Below are positions 24,525 to 34,345 of a DNA stretch of 64,000 nt, piece after piece. Origin of the DNA: Lytechinus variegatus (lineage: Eukaryota; Echinodermata; Echinoidea; Temnopleuroida; Toxopneustidae). The translations under genes and the position numbers were made by a program. The stretch is from contig NC_054753.1 of the NCBI RefSeq assembly GCF_018143015.1, positions 24,578,462 to 24,642,461 on the forward strand. Direction: 5' to 3'. Each line of letters begins with the position of its first letter. The first letter of the stretch is position 1. Under the pieces are notes generated by a model. The model did not search any database, was not told where the DNA came from, and saw nothing but the letters and a program-made list of their open reading frames with translations.

Positions 24525-24765
24525 ACTGTCCCCTCTGACCAGTCATGACACATGCAGGGGACGTATCCCTGCCCCCCCCCCTGACGAGTCACAGCTGATC
24601 CCCAAATTAATAAATTGTAATGTAGAATTGAAATGACAACAGACATGTGCCCCCTCTTTTGATCCTGAAGACCTTTTTTTTTTGCTTGTCAAATTTTTTT
24701 CGCGGACGAAATATCCTTAAAAAAATTTGCCCCCTATCGAAAATCCTAGGTATGCCAGTGTGATC
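24525..24765. repeat. Dispersed-repeat remnant with GCCCCC blocks
   Basis: It holds a ten-C run, several short GCCCCC blocks and the phrase ACCTTTTTTTTTTTGCTTGTC, which recurs with slight changes near 42,510 inside the 42.3-44.5 kb element. It is probably a fragment of a related repeat and lies just left of the segmental duplication. Confidence 0.45.
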
Positions 24766-24856
24766 AACCATTACCATTTTGGATCCCCCACCATCACCAC
24801 GATTTCACTTAGGATTATAATGCACATAATCTTACCTAGGCTATAATTACCTTTTA

Positions 24857-25096
24857 CACAGCAAAAAACCGTGGTGTTAACCGGTGTACATAGAGGACCA
24901 CACCAGTTATTTTACACCGGTGTTAAATTTGTGGTGTTAGTTTTACACCTATATGTGTTATTACAACACCTATGGTTGTTACATTTACACTCTTTGGTGT
25001 TATGTTCAATCTCTAGGGTGTTATTTTAACACCTCAGGGTGTGGTCCTCTATCAACACCAATTGGTGTCAGTTTTAACACCACAGTTTTTACATTG
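24857..25096 (+). mobile_element. GGTGTTAA-family MITE, copy 3
   Basis: A 240-bp full-length copy just downstream of NAT copy 1. The matching place beside NAT copy 2 (about 32,069) lacks it: CTATAAT runs almost directly into AAACATGA. It therefore inserted after the duplication, or was lost cleanly from copy 2. Confidence 0.88.
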
Positions 25097-25250
25097 CATA
25101 AACATGAAAATGCAATTTAAATTTGCTTTATCATGTTGGTAAAAGAAAGGGGAAGGTGATCAGGCAATTCCTGTCAAGAGACTGACTGATTAAGCCCTTC
25201 CGAATATCCATAAACAATTTCATTTTTTTCATTGATTACTAATTAAAAGT

Positions 25251-26159
25251 TTATGGCAGTTTGAACTGAATATTTTTCATAGCGGCTCGGATCATACTCT
25301 CCGTAAACTGGGGGAAATAGCGCTGAAAAGCTTCTAGAAAGTCGTCACGAGACCGGAAGTAAGAATACTGCACCTCTTGCCCTTCGTCCTCCAGCATGAG
25401 TTTGGAATCCTTGATGCAGACGAGACGACCGTTGGGGTAGGCCGTGCAACGCAAGCTTGTAAGAGCGGATTCGTCTTCATTGACAACAGTCATGGTACTG
25501 GTCATTGTAGAGTTGAAATGAGGTACACTGAAGTATCGTTCGATGTTGTAGAAGATATAAGAAAACCACTCACCCTCGATGTATTCAGGATGCTTGCGCG
25601 CCAACGATGAAACCGTGTTGATTTTATGTTGGAAGATTACCGTCCCCTCCCCTCGTCGGACGAACCGATACTTCATATAGGAATCAAAATATTCCGGCGA
25701 ACAGTGTTCGAAATCTAGAGGGATCAGTCGCCGAGATGGATAGCTGGACCCGACCTCTAGTAGATGCTTGGAACTCCAACCAGTAAGGCCAATGATGATA
25801 ATACCGATGTGGTAGTCTTTCTGTCCAAAGACATCGGATGTCAGCAACCGGGTATCGAACCCAAGAGCACGCAGCAGCATCCAGCAGAATAAGTTGATCT
25901 GGTAACATAAGCCTCCTAGTTTGGAGAAGATGTCTGTCTTGATGTCGGCTGCCGATGGTAACTGACGCTTCCCATCAGGAATTGCGATCCCTGAGATTGT
26001 CTGGAAGGGGATGTGGTAGAGCATACCCTTGATGAACTCTCCCAGGAAGGAGACCTTGTTGGCCTTGATCCACGCTTCTGTACACTCCATCTGTAGGACG
26101 TCGTGCAGGAAATGAAATGCTTCTTCAACTGTGATGTTATACTCGTAATCAGTCGCCAT
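25251..26159 (-). CDS. Arylamine N-acetyltransferase, copy 1
   Basis: 302 codons in one exon. NATs move acetyl from acetyl-CoA to arylamines, hydrazines or their hydroxylamines in the cytosol through a Cys thioester. Family features: IPFQTIS (50-56, the PFEN region), LGGLCYQIN (81-89) with the nucleophile Cys85, DYHIGII (115-121) with His117, and HLLEVG (132-137), where Glu135 sits at the usual catalytic Asp of DxG. The C-terminal lid follows (SLRCTAYPNGRLVC, 235-248). Human NAT2 is 290 aa with Cys68, His107, Asp122, so this protein has about 17 extra N-terminal residues. The family Arg before GG is Leu82. A 3' splice site lies 42 bp upstream (TTATTTTTTACAG, exon edge 26,200), so a non-coding 5' exon is likely, as in vertebrate NATs. 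The frame is intact. Substrate unknown. Confidence 0.93.
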   Translation of the reverse strand: MATDYEYNITVEEAFHFLHDVLQMECTEAWIKANKVSFLGEFIKGMLYHIPFQTISGIAIPDGKRQLPSAADIKTDIFSKLGGLCYQINLFCWMLLRALGFDTRLLTSDVFGQKDYHIGIIIIGLTGWSSKHLLEVGSSYPSRRLIPLDFEHCSPEYFDSYMKYRFVRRGEGTVIFQHKINTVSSLARKHPEYIEGEWFSYIFYNIERYFSVPHFNSTMTSTMTVVNEDESALTSLRCTAYPNGRLVCIKDSKLMLEDEGQEVQYSYFRSRDDFLEAFQRYFPQFTESMIRAAMKNIQFKLP

Positions 26160-26202
26160 CGTGCCGATCCCCCGGATCTTGTTTTACGTATCCTGTGGAT
26201 CT
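26160..26202 (-). promoter_or_regulatory. NAT copy 1: 5' UTR part of the coding exon and 3' splice site
   Basis: On the minus strand TTATTTTTTACAG precedes the exon edge at 26,200. The same pyrimidine-rich acceptor lies at 33,172-33,190 above copy 2. The promoter and leader exon would lie further right and were not identified. Confidence 0.6.
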
Positions 26203-26357
26203 GTAAAAAATAAGAAAACATGACTCTCGCTGGCTATATAGAGACCCGATTTGGTACAAATTGTCTTGTCCATATGTGGATAGGTCATACCTGGCGAGTA
26301 GATATTAATATATAAAAGATATATGTTCTCTCTGATGATCTCGGTGCCTTTTGAAGA

Positions 26358-26868
26358 CGAAAAATACTGTGTTTGGAGTTTGCTAAATCTCTTTAAAAAA
26401 ACCCTCACTGTAATAACTGGCTACCAAAGAGGAAAAATGTCTCAATCTCATTAAGGAGTGTTCCAAACTTTGCTCAGTTAAAATGCAAAACAGATCGCTT
26501 TCGAAAAAGTGCAATACCATATTTCATTGATTTACTAAATTCTAAATAAATTTTTACCTTCATACCCTTGAAATCAAGTGAAATTTTTGCCATTGTCTCC
26601 ATTTCAATCCAATTGATATTTGAATTTTTAATCGTCTAATATTCATCACTTTTTAATACTGAATTTCTTTTTTTCGTTCTATTTTATTATATTTAATTAA
26701 TTTTTATGTGCACTTACTCTTTAATCTATGTACATAGCAATTTTTTTGCTTTTATCCATGACTTGTAAACGTTTTATTGTAAACATGTTAATTTCAGCCT
26801 TCTGGCTTTGTAACATGTATTGATTTTAGACGAAATAAACCATGATTGAATTAAATTGAGTTTTGGCG
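26358..26868 (+). mobile_element. LINE 3' fragment (CR1/L2-like), present only in duplication copy 1
   Basis: The part 26,484-26,549 reads KCKTDRFRKSAIPYFIDLLN, then S-K and a stop, matching the RFKNSFIPxAIxLLN ending of CR1/L2-like ORF2 proteins. A 3' UTR follows, ending GAAATAAACCATGATTGAAT. Upstream coding sequence is missing (5'-truncated). In copy 2 the flanks join directly (CCTTTTGGGCGTTCC near 33,328), while here TTTTG borders both sides, consistent with a short target duplication. Confidence 0.8.
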
Positions 26869-26957
26869 TTCCACAAGGTTCTCGATTGAGTTCATTATCA
26901 TTCACTATGTACACTGCTGATCTCACTTCAAATGTTCAAATGAACTTTCCCGAAATA
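26868..26957 (+). mobile_element. LINE reverse-transcriptase fragment, copy 1
   Basis: About 90 bp match 33,331-33,422 in duplication copy 2 (GGCGTTCCACAAGGTTCTCG is the GVPQGS RT motif). Similarity stops at CCCGAAATATC, where the minisatellite-bearing segment starts. It is an old LINE piece that predates the duplication. Confidence 0.8.
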
Positions 26958-26984
26958 TCACGTCTACGGAAGCTTAGACGTGCC

Positions 26985-28526
26985 CCCAGAAGATAAGATG
27001 AGAAGACGAGAAAAAGAGTCAAGGTGACAAGAAGACAAGGAAAGCCAAGAAGACGAGGAAAGATGACAAGAAGACGAGAAAAGAAGACAAGACAAGAAGA
27101 CGAGATCATCGATCTTGTCAAGTGAATTTATTTATGATGAGAAGACAAGATCCTCAATCTCGTCAAGTCGATTTCGTCAGGACGAGGAGATAAGAAGACA
27201 AGATCTTCAATCTCGTCAAGTCGACTTCAACAGGACGAGAAGATAAGAGGACAATACCCCCAATCTTGTCAAGTCAACTTCGTCAGGACGAGAAGATAAC
27301 AAGACAATAACCTCTATCTCGTCAAGTCAACTTCGTCAGGACGAGAAGAGAAGAAGACAGTACCCCCAATCCCGTCAAGTCAACTTCGTCAGGACGTGAA
27401 GATAAGAAGACAATACCCCCTATCTCGTCAAGTCAACTTCGTCAGGACAAGAAGAGAAGAAGACGGTACCCACAATCTCGTCAAGCCATCTTCGTCAGGA
27501 CGAGAAGATAAGAAGACAATACCCACTATCTCGTCAAGTCAACTTCGTAAGGACGAGAAGAGAAGAAGACAATACCCCCAATCTTGTCAAGTCAACTTCG
27601 TCAGGACGAGAAGATAATAAGACAATATCCTCAATCTCGTCAAGTCAACTTCGTCAGAACGAGAAGAGAAGAACACAATATCCCCAATCTCGTCAAGTCA
27701 ACTTCGTCAGGACGAGAAGAGAAGACAATGCCCCCAAACTCGTCAAGTCAACTTCGTCAGGAAGAGAAGAGAAGAGCACAATATCCCCAATCTCGTCAAG
27801 TCAACTTCGTCAGGACGAGAAGAGAAGACAATGCCCCCAAACTCGTCAAGTCAACTTCGTCAGGAAGAGAAGAAGACAATATCCCCAATCTCGTCCAGTC
27901 AACTTCGTCATGACGAGAAGATAAAAAGACAATATCCCCAATCTCGTCCAGTCAACTTCGTCATGACGAGAAGATAAAAAGACAATATCCCCAATCTCGT
28001 CAAGTCAACTTCGTCAGGACGAGAAGATAAAAAGACAATACCCCCAATCTCGTCAAGTCAACTTCGTCAGAACGAGAAGAGAAGAAGACAATATCCCCAA
28101 TCTCGTCAAGTCAACTTCGTCAGGACGAGAAGAGAAGACAATGCCCCCAAACTCGTCAAGTCAACTTCGTCAGGAAGAGAAGATAAGAAGACAATATCCC
28201 CAATCTCGTCCAGTCAACTTCGTCATGACGAGAAGATAAAAAGACAATATCCCCAATCTCGTCCAGTCAACTTCGTCATGACGAGAAGATAAAAAGACAA
28301 TACCCCCAATCTCGTCAAGTCAACTTCGTCAGGACGAGAAGAGAAGAAGAAAATATCTCCAATCCCGTCAAGTCAACTTCGTCAGGAGAAGACGAGATCC
28401 ATGATCTCGTCAAGTCGACTTATTTTGGAAGAGAAGAGAAAAAGACAAGATCCTCAATCTCGTCGTCCTAGATTTTAGTAGACTTGACGAGATTCAAGAT
28501 CTTGTCTTTTTATCTTCTCGTCCTGA
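26985..28526. repeat. 53-bp minisatellite with an inverted right end
   Basis: About 25 units of 50-53 bp carry TCGTCAAGTCAACTTCGTCA, then GGACGAGAAGAGAAGAAGAC and AATATCCCC. Pairs and triplets of neighbouring units are nearly identical, showing recent expansion. At the right end (28,470-28,526) the words reverse to CTTGACGAGATTCAAGATCT and TCTTCTCGTCC, so the array ends in a hairpin-like turn. Open frames through it (27,396-27,617 and 27,584-27,913) are simply repeat translations. Copy 2 of the duplication has no such array. Confidence 0.93.
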
Positions 28527-28598
28527 AGATTTGTTATTGCAACAAATGCACATAAAACAAGTTCACTTACAATCAATCAAAATACCTTTGGTATTATA

Positions 28599-28838
28599 CA
28601 CAGCAAAAACTACTGATGTTAACTGGTGTACATAGAGGACCACACCAGTTACACTGGTGTCAAATTGATAGTGTTAGTATAGTTTAACACCTATAGGTGT
28701 TACTACAACACATTTGGTTGTCACATTTACACTCTTTGGTGTTATGTTCAGACTCTAGGGTGTACTTTTAACACCTCAAGATGTGGTCCTCTATTAACAC
28801 CAACTGGTGTCAGTTTTAACACCACAGTTATTACAGTG
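28599..28838 (+). mobile_element. GGTGTTAA-family MITE, copy 4
   Basis: A full-length 240-bp copy with TA outside both ends. The equivalent site of the other duplication copy also carries one (38,391-38,606), so this insertion predates the duplication. Confidence 0.88.
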
Positions 28839-29499
28839 TACTTTTTTTTTACTGTTCTTGCAAGTGTGGAACAGTTTTATGAAAAAGACTCATTAACGTC
28901 TCGGTTTGATTCGTATTTATCCAATAATCCAAACGAGTTTAATTACCTTATCTTTATTACTGGATAAACCAGAAAAGGAGTTGTTTCTGCAGTCAAGTTT
29001 CCTATTCTGTCTTGTACGTTGTCTTCCTAGCTTGGATGAATTCCCACTCTGCGTCAGTGCTTATGATTGTGTTGTACCAAATGTGGTAAAGGTCAATGCA
29101 TGACCATAACACCATGCAGACCGAAATTTGTCTAGTTTTGTGTTGAAGCCCTTGACCGTCTGGCGTACAGATGGGGGGGGGGCGCTTAGGATCAAAGACA
29201 CCCCCTCCCCCATTTTTAAGACCAATGAAACAGGAGGGATATAATAATAAAATCTAATAAAAAAAATTAGATTTGGGAATTGAAAATTTTAGAAATTTCG
29301 CGCGATCGTCGAACTTTTAATTCTCGCATCTTTCTTTACATTTTTCCCCCATGCATGTCTGGCCCCTACTTCTTTTTTTTTTGGGGGGGCTCATTAAACT
29401 ACCATAACTTCTGAATGTTTATGCTGTGATTTATCCGGTGAAGAATTCCAGTTATTGACCACTCTAACACTAATTGTTTTCTCTCGCACTCGGTCTTCT
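28839..29499. other. Duplicated non-coding block
   Basis: It matches 38,607-39,376 with scattered changes. An open frame at 28,906-29,103 has a counterpart at 38,624-38,848, but the frames and ends differ, so coding is unlikely. A G run at 29,173-29,181 and a T/G run near 29,375-29,389 mark possible repeat edges. Confidence 0.55.
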
Positions 29500-29656
29500 C
29501 AGGGGCCGTGGGGCCGGGGCTTCAGCCCTCAATAGTCATTACCCCCCCGCGCACTTTTTCCCCAAAACGAGTTCAGTTCAAGAACGTAAAAATGACAATC
29601 TGATTGTGATTTCTAACATAGTCACCCCCCCCTTTCAAAACCGTTCCGCAGCCCTG
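29500..29656. mobile_element. CAGGGGCC-ended short element, copy 1
   Basis: It begins CAGGGGCCGTGGGGCC and ends CCGTTCCGCAGCCCTG, an imperfect inverse. The core AACGTAAAAATGACAATCTG recurs, with one or two changes per copy, in those at 37,618 and 39,377. CAG...CTG ends of this kind are seen in hAT-like non-autonomous elements, but no clear 8-bp target duplication was found. Confidence 0.6.
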
Positions 29657-29799
29657 CTTGTTGTGATGACCACATGTTGCATTGCTTTATTGGTAGAGTT
29701 GATGTGAAGAACAGGCCATCAGTGACATTACCAATGCCTTGATATATAATCTTATACGTTTGTAGCATGTCACCTCTTCGTACGGGAAGGCGGGTACAC

Positions 29800-31210
29800 T
29801 TTTTTGCATTTTGCATGTTAGAATTTACATGAATAATAATATTGTACAAATAAGTACCTTGCCTTTAAATTTGATTCTTGGGAAATATTTTTCACCTATA
29901 TATAACTTTCTACCACCACACTGAAAGTCATTGTGACATTTGAAAAAAACGATGTCAAATGGCACAACTCGGCCCATTACATCTGTTGGGTAAGTTGCGC
30001 CACCTCCTGGAGTAAGTTGAGCCACAAAAACACTATGTACAAAATGTATGCAGGAAGAGCCAGCATGCCATTTTTTTTAATTTAAAGTCTTTTAACTTGC
30101 TAAATCTCTATTAATACTAACATCTTCTAAAAGTACAAAAACTGCCATGTTGTTTTGCTCCTTTCTGCCTGCATATCAAGGGCCTTAAAGATTTTTTTCT
30201 ACTATACATTACCATAAGAATTACCATGGCTCAATTTGCCCTATGTTGGCTGGCTCAACTTACCCCAGTCCCCGGGGGGGGGGGGGCACTTCCATTCACG
30301 AGTGGATACCATGCGCGACCATGGGGTCTCGAAAAGCACCCTAAACACGTAATTTTCATATTCTGAAAATGCACCCCTTAACAAGTATTAGTGTGTGAAA
30401 CCCTACCCTTAACAAGTATTGGAAACGAAACGATATTCTTGGCAAATATTCCCAGAAATGAACCCTAAACAAGTACAGGAATGTTTTATTGTTACGGGTC
30501 CTTCGGTCGTCGGCTTTACCTTATTTGGTTTAGTACGACCCCACCGTCTACACCTCGCGCAATTGGGACTCTAAACACGAAGTGTTGGGGCAAAAAGGAC
30601 ATCCTTTATAAAACATTTTAATTTTGTTTTATCATCCCCGCAAATTCGACCCTAAACACGTAATTTTCCTAGCGAAATAGATACCCTTTTTTCATTATTT
30701 TTGTGTTTTTGACACCCTTATCACGTTACGTACGTAACGTGCCCTATCGTGAAAAAGACATCCTTTTTACATGCTTTTTTTGGTCGTGCATGATATCCAC
30801 TCGTCAATGTAAGTGGCCCCCACCCCCGGGCCCCAGTCCGAACTTCTTGCGATATTTTCACATCCCACACATTTCTTATGCATCCATCATGTAAAAGACT
30901 ATGACGACAATGAGAATCCATACCTGGACTGACAATATTGTTCTTATTTCTTTATTTTTTATAAAGACGTGTGTGGGTAAGAAAGCACTGATCTATTTCA
31001 CACCCTTTTCTACTCTTTTGGCTGAAATTTGTATTTTCCTCATAAAAAAGTACATTTTGTTTCAAAGTTGAAAACAATGTGGCGGGTATAAGGGTTATGT
31101 TATGGGTCATCAATACATGACACCACCATGATGTCTGACTCATTCATTATTGGCCTGGGGGTGGTAGCTCAAGGGGCTCAACTTGCCCCTGTGCCCAACT
31201 TACCCCGCTT
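29800..31210. repeat. Composite insertion private to duplication copy 1
   Basis: In copy 2 the flanks GTATCATGTCACCT and AAGGTAATCGCATT are separated by about 30 bp (39,911-39,952). Here they are about 1.4 kb apart. The inserted DNA has repeated phrases such as GGCTCAACTTACCCC and AAGTTGAGCCAC on opposite strands near 30,010, 30,250 and 31,170. It is itself split by the CCCGGG-ended element at 30,271-30,830. Confidence 0.6.
30271..30830. mobile_element. CCCGGG-ended element with 8-bp target-site duplication
   Basis: The inverted ends run about 48 bp (CCCGGGG, then CACTTCCATTCACGAGTGGA and its inverse CCACTCGTCAATGTAAGTGG). The flanks are identical 8-mers, CCCCAGTC, at 30,263-30,270 and 30,831-30,838. 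Eight-bp duplications are typical of hAT-type transposition. The interior repeats CCCTAAACACG-like words five or more times and has no transposase frame. Confidence 0.85.
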
Positions 31211-31939
31211 TCTCTACTGGATGGAAGGTAATCGCATTATAAAAAGCCTCTGATGCCATAGTCCATTTCCTTCAGGGTCAGTGGCGGGGTCGGTGGCCTA
31301 CTAGTTTGGGTTCAGGGGTGCAACATGGGTGGGGGTGGCGAGAGCCGTATAGGGTCTGGGGTAGAGCCCCTAAGAAATTTATTGATTTAGCCACAGTAAA
31401 CGTTAAACAGTCATAGTCAATGCACCTTCTGGGGTCATGGTGATACCTCTGTAACCTCACTAAGTTCAATATTTTCCCTCATTTCGACCGCTATCAAATC
31501 AAATTTAGCAAGTACGTCAATCTATTCTTTGTTCTTTATCCCCGGCTGCCCAGGAGTTTTTTAAAATTATGTTTTGTTCTCTCTCTTTCTTTTATTTTCC
31601 AATTTAGATTTTCCTATAGCCTTTAGCTCATTCCATTCTACCTTCATTTCCCTTCAGTCATTATTGCCCATTTATTCCCCTTTCTTTTATTATTTCCCGT
31701 CCCATTTAGCCATCCTGCAATTTATTACATTTAAGCGTTCCAAGATGACTTGTTCATTCTATCAGGTTCTTCTTTCCTTCCCTTTTCATCTTTTCTTCCG
31801 CTTTCCCTTTCTTCTCTTTATAAATATATAATTAGACTCTATGTTCTTTATCTTTTTACATAGAAATGGTAAGGTATTAAGAGAAGTACCGAAAGCGAAA
31901 TTCAAAAATAGACCATTAGTTTAAAAATGACAAATTCAA
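31210..31939. other. Junction region between the two duplication copies
   Basis: It includes the end of copy 1 (to about 31,350) and a T/C-rich stretch at 31,550-31,840 without coding character. Copy 2 similarity begins near 31,940. No gene is seen. Confidence 0.5.
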
Positions 31940-32197
31940 CCCTTATGATGATCAACCATTACCGTTTTGGATTTTCCCTCACTACTATTTCAGTTAGGTT
32001 TATAATGCACATAATCTTATAGAGTCGTGAGAAACTTCTTTAGTTGTCCCCCTTTTACCTATGCTATAATAAACATGAACATGTAATTTAAAATTTGCTT
32101 TATCATTATGGGAAAAGCAAGTTAAGGTGATCAGGCAACTCCTGCCAAGAGATTGACTGATTAAGACCTTCCGAATACCCATAAACAATTTCATTTT

Positions 32198-32203
32198 TTT
32201 ATT
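32198..32203 (-). terminator. Possible poly(A) signal of NAT copy 2
   Basis: On the minus strand AATAAA begins about 20 bases after the stop codon. The matching position in copy 1 is altered (AATGAAA). The distance is short for a real signal, so this is tentative. Confidence 0.3.
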
Positions 32204-32223
32204 ATTAAGTATTAATCAAGATT

Positions 32224-33132
32224 TCATAGCAGTTTGAACTGAATATTTTTCATAGCAGCTCGGATCATACTCTGCGTAAACTGAGGAAAATAGCGCTGAA
32301 AAGCTTCTAGAAATTCATCACGAGACCGGAAGTGAGAATACTGCACCTCTTGCCCTTCGTCCTCCAGCATGAGTTTGGAATCCTTGATGCAGACGAGACG
32401 ACCGTTGGGGTAGGCCGTGCAACGCAAACTTGTAAGAGCGAAGTCGTCTTCATTGACAACAGTCATGATACTGGTCATTGCAGTGTTGAAATGAGACACA
32501 CTGACGTATCGTTCGGTGTTGTAGAAGATAAAAGAAAACCATTCACCCTCAATGTATTCAGGATGCTTGCGCGCCAACGAGGAGACCGTGTTGACTTTAT
32601 GCTGGAAGATTACCGTCCCCTCCCCTCGTCTGATGAATCGATACTTCATATAGGAATCAAAATATTCCGGCGAACAGTTTTCGAAATCTAAAGGGATCAG
32701 TCGCCGAGAAGGATAGCTGGACCCGACCTCCAGTAGATGCTTGGAACCGTTGCCAGTGAGGCCATTGATGATGACACCGATGTGGTAGTCTTTCTGCCCA
32801 AAGACATCGGATGTCAGCAACCGGGTATCGAACCCAAGAGCACGCAGCAGCATCCAGCAGAATAAGTTGATCTGGTAACATATGCCTCCTAGTTTGGAGA
32901 AGATGTCTGTCTTGATGTCGGCTGCCGATGGTAACTGACGCTTCCCATCAGGAATTGCGATCCCTGAGATTGTCTGGAAGGGGATGTGGTAGTGCATACC
33001 TTTTATGAACTCTCCCAGAAAGAAGACCTTGTTGGCATTAATCCACGTTTCTGTACACTCCATCTGTAAGACGTCGTGCAGGAAATGAAATGCTTCATCG
33101 GCTGTGATGTTATACTCGTCATCGGTCGCCAT
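32224..33132 (-). CDS. Arylamine N-acetyltransferase, copy 2
   Basis: 302 codons in one exon, intact, about 91% identical to copy 1 (28 differences by my count). Cys85 (LGGICYQIN), His117 (DYHIGVI) and Glu135 (HLLEVG) are all kept, as is the unusual Leu82 before GG, so the atypical active site predates the duplication. Changes cluster at 117-131 (IIIIGLTGWSS becomes VIINGLTGNGS) and 200-232, next to the active site and in the loop before the C-terminal domain, where NATs vary in substrate choice; residues 48-116 have a single change. The stop is TGA here and TAA in copy 1, and the last residue Leu rather than Pro. A 3' splice site precedes the exon (edge 33,172). Cytosolic acetyl-CoA-dependent acetyl transfer is inferred from the family. 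Confidence 0.93.
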   Translation of the reverse strand: MATDDEYNITADEAFHFLHDVLQMECTETWINANKVFFLGEFIKGMHYHIPFQTISGIAIPDGKRQLPSAADIKTDIFSKLGGICYQINLFCWMLLRALGFDTRLLTSDVFGQKDYHIGVIINGLTGNGSKHLLEVGSSYPSRRLIPLDFENCSPEYFDSYMKYRFIRRGEGTVIFQHKVNTVSSLARKHPEYIEGEWFSFIFYNTERYVSVSHFNTAMTSIMTVVNEDDFALTSLRCTAYPNGRLVCIKDSKLMLEDEGQEVQYSHFRSRDEFLEAFQRYFPQFTQSMIRAAMKNIQFKLL

Positions 33133-33330
33133 CGTGCCGATGCCCCGGATATTTTTGACGTATCCGGTGGATCTGTAAAAGATAAGAAAAAAAAAAAATC
33201 ACTTCCGCTAAAGAGACCCGTTTTGGTATAATTTGTCTTGTCCATATGTGGATAGGCCATACCTGGCGAATAGATATCAAAAGATAATAATAGATGTACT
33301 CACAGTATCTGGTGATTTCTTGGTACCTTT

Positions 33331-34345
33331 TGGGCGTTCCACAAGGTTTTTGATTGGGCCCAGTATTATTCACCATGTACACTACCGATCTCACTTCAAA
33401 TGTTCAAATGAGCTTTCCCGAAATATCTCAGTGCTATGCTGATGACACACAGCTTTATGTGTCTTTCAGTCCTACTATAGACATGCAAAAGAACGACCTA
33501 AATTACATCTGGAAACATGTATTGAATATGCACGTGGTTGGGTGTTGAAGAATAGGCTCTTGCAAAATGATAGTAAAGCTTAATTGATTACAGTTAAGCA
33601 TATTACAGCTCAGTAAACGTCCAAAAATAACTGAACTGGTTTTTCAATTGCAAGACTTTGTAATACAACCGTCTGTTGGTGATATTAGGAATCTGAATCT
33701 CAGAGTACAGTTCATTACAACATAATGACACCAGTTTTTTTTTTAAATCGGCATACTACATGATCTATTATTGCAGAGGGTTCAAAACACCTGTGCAAGA
33801 CTAATTTGTGGATGTAATAAATTTACACAGATCACATCAATGGTAAGGAATTACCTACATTGGTTACCAATACCCGAGAGAATAGCATTCACAATCTTCC
33901 TAATCGTATATACAAAGTGCTTCTTGATCAAGCTCCTGGCTACATCGCAACATTAAATTTGGTGAGTTAAAGAGACAACATCGTCGCAATTAACTAGCGC
34001 ACATTTTGATGATGATGATGTTGATGACGATGATGGTGGTGATCCACAGCATTTGTATTGCGCCATATCTGTTAAAAACATTCATAGGCAGAGGCTCATC
34101 AAATAAGTTAAGCACTACACAGTTCAAAGAGTTCTATGCTGTCAATTTCATGAAGTGAAGAAGGGAGGGAGTTATAGAAAAAAATGTCATGTCATACAGG
34201 TCATGTCTTAAAAAACAGTAACACCATGGTTGATCGAGCATTTCCTTGTGTAGCCCCAAAACTCTAGAATAACTTACCCCTATAAGTCATTAAAGCACCA
34301 TCCGCAAACAACTCCAAATCAAAACCCCCAAAACACACCCATTTC
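33331..34345 (+). mobile_element. CR1/L2-like LINE remnant (reverse transcriptase and C-terminus)
   Basis: Pieces in order: GVPQG-like motif at 33,332-33,350; GPVLFTMYTTDL then YADDTQLYVSFSPT, the RT catalytic block (33,354-33,470); LQRVQNTCARLICG and LHWLPIPERIAF (33,768-33,920); and a degraded RAF..APKL-NNLPL end (34,232-34,290). These are hallmarks of CR1/L2/Rex-type ORF2. Several stops and frameshifts break it, and a GATGAT-rich stretch at 34,005-34,050 interrupts it. It is an old dead copy, partly retained in the sister duplication (26,868-26,957). Confidence 0.85.

Larger units (their letters stand above)
24750..31350. repeat. Segmental duplication, copy 1
   Basis: This segment and 31,940-40,050 are tandem, same-orientation copies. 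Shared blocks in order are: the NAT 3' flank (24,762 on; 31,951 on), the NAT gene and its upstream 5'-UTR exon edge, a LINE RT fragment (26,868; 33,331), the block GATTTGTTAT...AAGTTCACTTAC (28,525; 35,401 and 38,340), the GGTGTTAA MITE (28,599; 38,391), unique DNA (28,840-29,160; 38,610-38,935), a CAGGGGCC element (29,500; 39,377), and the tail ending GGGTTCAGGGGTGCAACATG (31,310; 39,998). Differences are mainly insertions. Exact junctions cannot be fixed by eye. Confidence 0.85.

Noticed and set aside
25377-25610. Plus-strand frame over NAT copy 1 (and 32,332-32,691 over copy 2)
   Set aside because: Antisense shadows of the NAT coding frame; the minus frame carries the family motifs.
27396-27913. 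Open frames of 73 and 109 codons on the plus strand
   Set aside because: They are translations of the 53-bp minisatellite; unit lengths of 50 and 53 bp happen to avoid stops.
26985-28526. CRISPR-like array
   Set aside because: Units are contiguous with no unique spacers and the genome is eukaryotic; it is a minisatellite.
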